Assembly: GCA_001303665.1 (NCBI GenBank)
Contig: LJUF01000211.1
Location: 1-6,352 of the forward strand
DNA length: 6,352 nucleotides
DNA from: Phycisphaerae bacterium SM23_33
GTDB lineage: Bacteria > Planctomycetota > Phycisphaerae > SM23-33
Direction: 5' to 3'
Positions within the stretch are counted from its first letter, which is position 1. Every line of letters begins with the position of its first letter. Positions 1 through 5,285 of this stretch are shown here, piece after piece. A program made the translations under genes and the position numbers. Under the pieces are notes generated by a model that was given only the letters and a program-made list of their open reading frames with translations, ran no database searches and was not told the DNA's origin.

Positions 1-16
1 ACCAGGAGACACCATC

Positions 17-913
17 GTGAATGACTTTCGCGTCGCCGCGGTGCAGATGAACGCCGGCTTCGGCCGCAACGCCGAGAACCTCGGCGGGCACGAGGGGTAC
101 ATCACCCGGGCCGCCGAGGCGGGGGCGCGGCTGGTGGTCTTTCCGGAGCAGTCCATCTCCGGTCACTGGGCCGAGCCGGGGTTCAACAAGGCCGCCGAGG
201 CCGTTCCCGGAGGCCCCTCGACGCAGCGGCTGATCCAACTGTGCCGGCAGCACGGGCTGTACGCCGGGGCCGGGCTGGCCGAGCTCAGCGGCGGGGCCGT
301 CTACAACAGCTACCTGCTCGTCGGGCCGGACGGGTTCGTCGGCCTCCAGCGGAAGGTCCACCCCTCCGGCGACGAATACTTCTACTACCGCGCGGGAGCG
401 TCGTTCGAGGTCTTCGACCTGCCCTTCTGCCGCCTCGGCGTCAACATCTGCGCCGACACCGGCTACCCCGAGTCGGCCCGGGTGGCGGCCCTGAAAGGGG
501 CCGAGGTGCTGCTCTGCCCGCACGCCGCCCGCTGCGGGCCGGCCCCCGAAAACCTCCAGGCCGAGCGGCAGCGCGTCCGGCGGAGGAAGGACCGCGCCGG
601 CAAGTTCGGCTCGGTGCGGGCGGCCGATAACGGCCTGTTCCTGGTCGACTGCAACCAGGTGGGCGTGGCCGGGCAGGTGGAGGTCGCCAGCGGCTTCACC
701 GGCACCCGCGACGTCGTTCACGCCGGCGGCTGCCTCATCTTCAAGCCCGACGGCGAGTTGCTGGCCGAATCGAAAACCGACCGCTTCGAGCCGGAGATGG
801 TCGTGGCCGATCTGCGGGCCGACGACCTGGCCCGCGTTCGCGGCCGAAAGTGCTTCTCCCTGACCACCCGCCGCCCGGGAGCCTACGGGATCATCGCCGA
901 TCCGCGGTGGTAA
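17..913 (+). CDS. Carbon-nitrogen hydrolase (nitrilase superfamily), substrate unknown
   Basis: This 298-residue protein is a cytoplasmic amidase or nitrilase-type hydrolase, which cleaves non-peptide C-N bonds through a cysteine thioester. The Glu-Lys-Cys triad is visible: E44 in the V-F-P-E-Q strand end, K113 in Q-R-K-V-H-P, and C145 in G-V-N-I-C-A-D. E120 fits the second conserved glutamate after the lysine. The segment R-A-A-D-N-G-L-F-L-V (201-210) matches the family's usual R-A-x-E-N stretch, with Asp in place of Glu. Length is normal for a single-domain member, and no signal peptide is seen. The start is GTG at 17, supported by AGGAG at 4-8 with 8 bases of spacing; the ATG at 21 is out of frame. 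A very basic stretch lies at about 183-197. pdxJ follows after 95 bases in the same direction, so co-transcription is possible. The family call is firm; the substrate (amide, nitrile, carbamoyl compound) cannot be told from sequence. Confidence 0.93.
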   Translation: MNDFRVAAVQMNAGFGRNAENLGGHEGYITRAAEAGARLVVFPEQSISGHWAEPGFNKAAEAVPGGPSTQRLIQLCRQHGLYAGAGLAELSGGAVYNSYLLVGPDGFVGLQRKVHPSGDEYFYYRAGASFEVFDLPFCRLGVNICADTGYPESARVAALKGAEVLLCPHAARCGPAPENLQAERQRVRRRKDRAGKFGSVRAADNGLFLVDCNQVGVAGQVEVASGFTGTRDVVHAGGCLIFKPDGELLAESKTDRFEPEMVVADLRADDLARVRGRKCFSLTTRRPGAYGIIADPRW

Positions 914-1008
914 GGACGCGCCGTGGGCGGTACCGTCTTGGGTCGTCGAGTCGGCCACGCGCGCCGCGGCCCGACGGCTGAGCCCGCGCCTGACAAGGAG
1001 AACGTCTC

Positions 1009-1746
1009 ATGACCATGCTCAGCGTCAACGTCAACAAGGTGGCGCTGCTGCGGAACTCGCGCAACATCGGCATCCCGTGTGTGGCCAAGGCGGCCCGGCT
1101 CTGCGTCCAGGCCGGGGCCGGCGGCATCACCGTTCACCCGCGGCCGGACCAGCGCCACATCCGGCCGAGCGACGTGCAGGAGCTGGCCGGCCTGCTGACC
1201 GTCGAGTTCAACATCGAGGGCAACCCGTTCGCCGAGCCGGCGGGCGACTATCCCGGCTTCATGGCCATCGTCCGCCAGGCCAAGCCCACCCAGTGCACGC
1301 TGGTGCCCGACGCGCCCGGGCAGTTCACCTCCGACCACGGCTGGGACCTGACCAGGGACGCGGCCCGGCTGAAGCCCGTCGTGGAGGAGCTGAAGCAGCT
1401 TGGCGCCCGGGTGAGCCTGTTCATGGACCCCGACCTCGACCAGATCGCCCGCGCCCCCCAGGCCGGCGCCGACCGCGTCGAACTCTACACCGAGTCCTAC
1501 GCCCGGGCCTTCGCCGCCGGCGACGTGGACGCCGTCTTCCAGCGATACGCCCGGGCCGCCCGGCACGCCCAGGACCTCGGCCTGGGCGTCAACGCCGGCC
1601 ACGACCTCAACCTCGAGAACCTGGGCAAGTTCGTCACCATCCCCGGCATCCTGGAGGTCTCCATCGGCCACGCCCTGATCTCCGAGGCCCTGGAAATGGG
1701 CCTGGCCGCGACCGTCCGGGAGTACGTCAGGATATTGTCGGAGTAG
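1009..1746 (+). CDS. pdxJ: Pyridoxine 5'-phosphate synthase PdxJ
   Basis: PdxJ condenses 1-deoxy-D-xylulose 5-phosphate with 3-amino-2-oxopropyl phosphate to give pyridoxine 5'-phosphate, the last ring-forming step of the DXP-dependent vitamin B6 pathway in the cytoplasm. The 245-residue protein has the family's usual length and a single TIM barrel. Visible signatures are S-V-N-V-N-K-V-A-L-L-R-N at 5-16, I-T-V-H-P-R-P-D-Q-R-H-I at 40-51 (H43, R45 and H50 as active-site or phosphate-binding residues), E70 in F-N-I-E-G, C-T-L-V-P-D-A-P at 96-103, S-L-F-M-D-P-D at 136-142, G-V-N-A-G-H-D-L-N at 193-201 (catalytic-type H198) and S-I-G-H-A-L-I at 218-224. N9-K10 replace the D-H of enterobacterial PdxJ, as I recall for Bacteroidota-type enzymes. 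AAGGAG at 995-1000 sits 8 bases before ATG 1009, favouring it over the in-frame ATG at 1015. The 95-base gap upstream holds only an imperfect GC-rich inverted repeat (950-975). Confidence 0.97.
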   Translation: MTMLSVNVNKVALLRNSRNIGIPCVAKAARLCVQAGAGGITVHPRPDQRHIRPSDVQELAGLLTVEFNIEGNPFAEPAGDYPGFMAIVRQAKPTQCTLVPDAPGQFTSDHGWDLTRDAARLKPVVEELKQLGARVSLFMDPDLDQIARAPQAGADRVELYTESYARAFAAGDVDAVFQRYARAARHAQDLGLGVNAGHDLNLENLGKFVTIPGILEVSIGHALISEALEMGLAATVREYVRILSE

Positions 1747-1771
1747 GCGGGCGCCGGGGCGGGCAAGTGTC

Positions 1772-1800
1772 GACCGCCTCCACCTGAGGCGGTCAGGAGG
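1772..1800 (+). promoter_or_regulatory. Hairpin abutting the ribosome binding site of the glycosidase gene
   Basis: A perfect 9-bp inverted repeat, GACCGCCTC (1772-1780) and GAGGCGGTC (1786-1794), encloses a 5-base loop CACCT. It ends exactly where the strong Shine-Dalgarno AGGAGG (1795-1800) begins, 9 bases before ATG 1810. CCTCC at 1777-1781 is also complementary to GGAGG at 1796-1800, so a competing fold would cover the ribosome binding site. No run of T follows, so a classical Rho-independent terminator is unlikely. The repeat and pairings are seen directly; a role in uncoupling pdxJ expression from the downstream gene, or in mRNA stability, is inference. Confidence 0.45.
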
Positions 1801-1809
1801 CCTGTAAAC

Positions 1810-3336
1810 ATGGCGCACTGGGCTGGCTCGTCCGCATTCCCCGCTCTGATGCTCGTGGGAATGGTCCTCTGTGTCGGCGGCCGGGCCGCTGGCGGCGCGC
1901 TGGACAGGCAGGGCAAGCAGTGGGTGCCCGTGGAATGGAGCTTGAGGAATCCCGACTGGAAGGGCAACCCCTTCGACCTGGCGGCCACGGCCGCGTTCTC
2001 TCACGCCGAGTCGAGGGAAAGAATCACGACCGGGATGTTCCACGACGGCGGGGACACGTGGAAGTTCCGCTTCACCGGCACGCGGCCGGGGAAGTGGACG
2101 TTCGAGACCGCCAGCGCGGCGAAGGCGCTGGACGGGCGGAGCGGCACGGTGACGGTGGCGCCCGATCCTGGCGGGCGCGGGTTCGTGACCGGTTTCGGCA
2201 GCAAGTGGGGCTGGAGCGGCACCGGCGAGGTCTTCGTGCCCCAACTGGTGATGTACAAGTCGCCGGACCTGTACCACGGCAAGGGCGACGTGGTGGACAG
2301 GGACATCAAGACCTTCCTGGTCGAGCACGGCTTCAACGGCTTCCACACCATGGTCTTCTGCCGGTGGTTCGACATTCACCAGGAGGGGGCCACCGGCCTG
2401 GGCAGCAAGGACCCCAACCCGGACCCGCGGACCTTCGAGGCCCTGGAGCTGCTGATCCGCAAGACCCACGCCGCCGGCGGCATGGTGCACATCTGGGCCT
2501 GGGGCGACGAGTCGCGGGCGCAGACGCCCCTCCGGCTGGGCGGCAAGAACGGCCCGGCCGACCGGCGGCTGCAGCGGTACATCGCGGCCCGGCTGGGTCC
2601 GCTGCCCGGCTGGACGATGGGCTACGGCTACGACCTGTGGGAGTGGGTCAAGCCCGACGAGATGCGGACGTGGCACGCCCACATGCGCCGGCAGCTTGGC
2701 TGGCCGCACCTGCTCGGCGGACGGGCGCACAAGAACCGCCTCAGCCAGATCTGCGAAGGCCTGGACTACTCCGGCTACGAGCAGCACCGCCCGGACTACA
2801 AGAAGTATTGTGAGACGCTCGACAAGCGGCCGAGCCAGCCGAGCTTCTCCGAAGACCGCTTCCGCATCCGCCAGGCCGGCGGCTACGCCTTCAAGGACTA
2901 CGACATGGCCATGACCCGCCGCGGGCTGTGGCACTCGACCCTGGCCGGCGGGGTGGCCAACATCTGGGGCCGCCTGGACCGGCAGGACAGCCGCCTGGGC
3001 TCAAAGCCCTACGCCCGCCCCGAGTGGATCAAGACCTGGTCGCTGTTCTTTCGGAATCGCTTCCTGAAAGACATGACCCGCGATAACAGGCTCACCGACG
3101 GGGCCTGCCTGGCCCGGCCGACCAAGGCGCATTACGTTTTCTATAAGGAGGATGCCGACTCCATCCGGATGGACTTATCGAAGATGGCCGGGCCGCAGCC
3201 GGCCGTCGCCGTGGACGCCCTGAAGCCCTACAAGGAAATCGACCTGGGCCGCCTCCAGCCCCAGAAGCACACCTGGAAGGCGCCGCACAAGTCCGACTGG
3301 GCCATCGCCGTGGGCGAGTTCTCTTTCCCGCAATAG
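1810..3336 (+). CDS. Secreted putative glycoside hydrolase: DUF5060 domain plus TIM barrel
   Basis: This is a predicted exported carbohydrate-active enzyme of 508 residues. Residues 1-29 look like a Sec signal peptide, with hydrophobic core P-A-L-M-L-V-G-M-V-L and small residues R-A-A-G-G-A around the cleavage site. Residues about 35-118 match the DUF5060 beta-sandwich: W-V-P-V-E-W near its start, N-P-F-D-L at 53-57, G-M-F-H-D-G-G at 75-81, and F-R-F-T-G-T-R-P-G-K-W-T-F at 86-98. Residues about 125-420 resemble a (beta/alpha)8 barrel of the DUF4038/apiosidase-like group, with H-G-F-N-G-F-H at 173-179, H-I-W-A-W-G-D at 227-233 and D-L-W-E-W-V at 275-280. E278 and E348 (S-F-S-E-D-R) are candidate acid/base and nucleophile by position only. 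Residues about 430-508 resemble the small C-terminal beta domain common in this group, ending D-W-A-I-A-V. The start is set by AGGAGG at 1795-1800. The next gene follows after 28 bases. The polysaccharide target is unknown, and the enzyme could instead be a non-catalytic relative. Confidence 0.85.
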   Translation: MAHWAGSSAFPALMLVGMVLCVGGRAAGGALDRQGKQWVPVEWSLRNPDWKGNPFDLAATAAFSHAESRERITTGMFHDGGDTWKFRFTGTRPGKWTFETASAAKALDGRSGTVTVAPDPGGRGFVTGFGSKWGWSGTGEVFVPQLVMYKSPDLYHGKGDVVDRDIKTFLVEHGFNGFHTMVFCRWFDIHQEGATGLGSKDPNPDPRTFEALELLIRKTHAAGGMVHIWAWGDESRAQTPLRLGGKNGPADRRLQRYIAARLGPLPGWTMGYGYDLWEWVKPDEMRTWHAHMRRQLGWPHLLGGRAHKNRLSQICEGLDYSGYEQHRPDYKKYCETLDKRPSQPSFSEDRFRIRQAGGYAFKDYDMAMTRRGLWHSTLAGGVANIWGRLDRQDSRLGSKPYARPEWIKTWSLFFRNRFLKDMTRDNRLTDGACLARPTKAHYVFYKEDADSIRMDLSKMAGPQPAVAVDALKPYKEIDLGRLQPQKHTWKAPHKSDWAIAVGEFSFPQ

Positions 3337-3364
3337 CCGACCGCCACTCACTGCGAGGGGTGAA

Positions 3365-3796
3365 ATGTCATCTCGGAGCCACAGGAAGAAATACGTTGGC
3401 TGGACCTTGGGCCTGGCCGCGTTTCTGTCGCTGGCTCTGCTTGGGCGATGGTACCACGTTCGCTTACGCGAGTTACGGGAGGGCTCAAGGCAATGCCTGG
3501 AGGTGCACAAGACGTTCCTGACGGCGCTGCGGCAGGGAGATCACAAGAAGGCGTACGAGCTGATGAGTCTGGAGTATCGGTCCGGGCACGCCCTGGACAG
3601 CTTCAAGGCCGATCCGTTGGTGCGACACGAAGAGCGAGGGGCCAACGAGGATTGGAGGCCAGGGGAAAGGAGTGTCGGAAGGATCTGGATTGGTCAGCAG
3701 AACTCAGAGGGCTGGTTGGTGGGCACCTGGTACGAGTACGTTCGCGAAGCCGGCCAGTGGCGACTTACTGGGAAGACCCAATTCTATGTTGATTGA
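3365..3796 (+). CDS. Small membrane-anchored protein, possibly NTF2/DUF4878-like
   Basis: I do not recognise this 143-residue protein as a named family. A basic N-terminus (R-K-K at 7-9 and nearby) precedes one hydrophobic segment at about 10-27, best read as an N-in signal anchor; there is no clear cleavage site before R-W-Y at 28-30. The rest is soluble and presumably periplasmic. F-L-T-A-L-R-Q-G-D-H-K-K-A-Y-E-L-M at about 51-67 resembles the opening helices of NTF2-like/SnoaL or DUF4878 folds (an 'x gene-dose of Asp then Ala-Tyr' pattern), and the C-terminal strands G-W-L-V-G-T-W-Y-E-Y and W-R-L-T-G-K-T-Q-F fit that cone-shaped fold. ATG 3365 follows GAGGGG (3355-3360) with a short 4-base spacing. 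The gene lies 28 bases after the glycosidase, so it is probably the last in that transcription unit. Its codons are visibly less GC-biased than its neighbours', including TTA. The fold assignment is tentative and the function unknown. Confidence 0.72.
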   Translation: MSSRSHRKKYVGWTLGLAAFLSLALLGRWYHVRLRELREGSRQCLEVHKTFLTALRQGDHKKAYELMSLEYRSGHALDSFKADPLVRHEERGANEDWRPGERSVGRIWIGQQNSEGWLVGTWYEYVREAGQWRLTGKTQFYVD

Positions 3797-3838
3797 GCCG
3801 CACGCCGGCGGACGCGGGTTCGATTGGTTCTGCCTGCG

Positions 3839-5086
3839 TCACTGAGCCGCCGGCTTGGTTTGCGGCGGGGTTTGGAGTTTTCTTGCCTGCTGCCAGGGCC
3901 AGGTGAATTTGCCGGTGTGCCTGGCCCAGGCCTTTTCCAGGCCGGCGGCGTGGGCGCCGTAGCCGGCGGCGCGGCCGCCGGGCTCGGGGCGAAAGTCCTT
4001 GTCGAGCTTGGGGTCGGCGCCGCCGGCGGGGCCCTTTTCGGCGGCGGGCAGCCTGGGGATGCTCCGCGTCGGGTCGAGCCGGTTGAACCAGTAGTTGCGG
4101 GCGAAGGTGAACGTCTCCGGCCGGGTGTTCGGGCCGACGTTGGCCGGGGCTTCCAGCTTGCCGTACACGATCAGGTTGTGGGCGAAGCTGTTGCGGGCGG
4201 TGGGCTCGGCCCCGCCTTCGAAGAGGACCCGCATGACGTACTTGGTGGGGTCCACGATGGTGTTGTATTCGAAGGCGCAGTTGGCGCAGGAGGCGTAGGC
4301 GACGGCCGCCTCGCCGGCGACGATGACGTTGCCCATGGCCACTTGGTCCACGCCGGAGAAGCCCGTCTCCTTGAGCTTGCCGAAGGCGTCGTAGCGGTTG
4401 ACGCGCCCCGGCCCGATGCCGCCGCCGAACTGCACCGCCCGGAAGCTGGCGTCGTCGAAGCGGCAGCGGTACACGCCGATGTTGAACGCGCCGCACTTGG
4501 GCTGGATGCAGTTGGCCGTCTGGCCCTTCACCTGCGGGTAGGCGAAGCGGCACTTCATGATCAGCCCGCGGCCGCAGCCGACCATGTCCACGGCCGAGCC
4601 CTCCGCGCCCCATTTCTCCACGGCGCAGTTGTATAGCAGGAAGTCGGCCACGGCCGTGAGCTTGATGCCGTCGCAGTTGCCGGTACCCTTGATGTTCCGG
4701 CTGCGGCAGTTGGTCACGACCACGTGGCCGCAGCGCCACATCTGGAGGTTGTTCAGCTCGGCCTGCTCGAAGACCAGCCCGTCCAGGACCAGGTAGGAGC
4801 ACCCCTCCAGCTCAAAGCCCATCCGCCCGCCGTGGAAGACGGGCGGGTTGGCGGGGTCCCTGGCCGCGATCTCGATGGGCGCGTCTGCTTTGCCGTGGAC
4901 GTTGCCGACCCACAGTCCGCCCTCATACTTCCCGCCGGCCAGCAGGATCCGCGTGCCCGGGGCGGCCTTGCGCATGGCCTGCTTCAAGGCCTGGCTGCCG
5001 GCGACCTCGACCGTGCCGGCCCGCAGGGCCGCCGTCGCCGCCAGGGCGGTGACCAGTGCCGCCGAAAACACCCTCTTGCTGTCCAT
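3839..5086 (-). CDS. Secreted right-handed parallel beta-helix protein
   Basis: This 415-residue protein has a clear Sec signal peptide (K-R at 4-5, hydrophobic 7-21, likely cleavage after A-L-R-A at 20-23). Residues about 26-85 have the opening typical of polysaccharide-lyase-like beta-helices: A-P-G-T-R-I-L-L-A-G-G-K-Y at 42-54, then G-L-W-V-G-N-V-H-G, then P-I-E-I-A-A-R-D-P at 70-78. Residues about 85-320 are short beta-strand coils with N-C, G-N and D-G turns, for example V-V-V-T-N-C-R-S-R-N and G-N-C-D-G-I-K-L. The tail (about 340-415) is Pro/Ala-rich and looks disordered. Twelve cysteines fall in the helix region, including C193-x4-C198 and C277-x2-C280. The start at 5086 is chosen because the signal peptide begins there and AAGG lies 6 bases upstream. 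The reading frame stays open for 220 more codons upstream, but that part is antisense to the divergent gene. A lyase or glycosidase of the pectate-lyase-like superfamily, or a binding or structural protein, are all possible; I cannot identify catalytic residues. Confidence 0.87.
   Translation of the reverse strand: MDSKRVFSAALVTALAATAALRAGTVEVAGSQALKQAMRKAAPGTRILLAGGKYEGGLWVGNVHGKADAPIEIAARDPANPPVFHGGRMGFELEGCSYLVLDGLVFEQAELNNLQMWRCGHVVVTNCRSRNIKGTGNCDGIKLTAVADFLLYNCAVEKWGAEGSAVDMVGCGRGLIMKCRFAYPQVKGQTANCIQPKCGAFNIGVYRCRFDDASFRAVQFGGGIGPGRVNRYDAFGKLKETGFSGVDQVAMGNVIVAGEAAVAYASCANCAFEYNTIVDPTKYVMRVLFEGGAEPTARNSFAHNLIVYGKLEAPANVGPNTRPETFTFARNYWFNRLDPTRSIPRLPAAEKGPAGGADPKLDKDFRPEPGGRAAGYGAHAAGLEKAWARHTGKFTWPWQQARKLQTPPQTKPAAQ
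3847..3886 (+). terminator. Weak candidate terminator for the plus-strand gene block
   Basis: CCGCCG (3847-3852) can pair with CGGCGG (3863-3868) across a 10-base loop. GG and then a broken T-rich run (TTTGGAGTTTTCTT) follow. This lies just inside the 3' end of the minus-strand beta-helix gene, about 50 bases after the stop codon of the small membrane protein gene. Stem and T tract are both poor, and such short GC stems are expected by chance in this composition. The 42-base gap between the two convergent stop codons (3797-3838) shows no better terminator on either strand. Confidence 0.18.
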
Positions 5087-5285
5087 GGGGAACCTTGAAA
5101 ATCGGTGCGCCTGAGCTGATGTTATCAAAAGCCGCCTCTGCCCGGAAGGCTGCGCCTGGCCGGTGCTGCGGCGCCGCGGGTGGTGGTTTTGGGGAACGTT
5201 GGCGGCCCCGGGGCGTCCAAGGGGCAGGAGCGGCGGGGTCGAGATGCAGTCAAGCCGCATGAGGCCGTCGGCCGTGGAAGCTGCC
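5087..5285. promoter_or_regulatory. Divergent intergenic region, presumed promoters of both flanking genes
   Basis: About 200 bases separate the start of the minus-strand beta-helix gene from the chosen start of the plus-strand propeller gene, so promoters for both should lie here. The only AT-rich patch is at about 5117-5130. It contains TGAT-GTT-ATCA (5117-5127), a short inverted repeat, and on the minus strand reads TTGATA (5128-5123), resembling a -35 box; a poor -10-like GATTTT lies 19 bases further on (5103-5098). Two 10-bp GC palindromes, GCGGCGCCGC (5168-5177) and GCCCCGGGGC (5205-5214), lie in the GC-rich half. No convincing sigma-70 promoter is visible for the plus-strand gene. The role is inferred from the layout, not from strong motifs. 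Confidence 0.35.

Noticed and set aside
950..975. Imperfect inverted repeat GTCGGCC / GGCCCGAC between nitrilase gene and pdxJ
   Set aside because: It has a bulge, no T tract, and is the sort of match expected by chance at this GC content; not called as a terminator.
883..2934. Very long minus-strand open frame (683 codons) under the nitrilase end, pdxJ and the glycosidase
   Set aside because: It lies antisense to three well-supported genes, has a low-complexity Val/Ala/Gly/Arg composition, no recognisable domain and no ribosome site. GC-rich third positions remove stop codons on the opposite strand.
3824..4636. Plus-strand 270-codon frame opposite the beta-helix gene
   Set aside because: Gly/Ala/Val-rich antisense shadow without ribosome site or recognisable motifs.
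3765..4802. Minus-strand 345-codon frame overlapping the beta-helix gene
   Set aside because: It is an Arg/Gln/Pro-rich translation in a shifted frame of the same strand, a shadow of the beta-helix gene with no domain.
5168..5214. Two 10-bp GC palindromes in the divergent spacer as operator pair
   Set aside because: Their sequences differ from each other and pure-GC palindromes are common in this composition, so there is no reason to read them as one regulator's sites.
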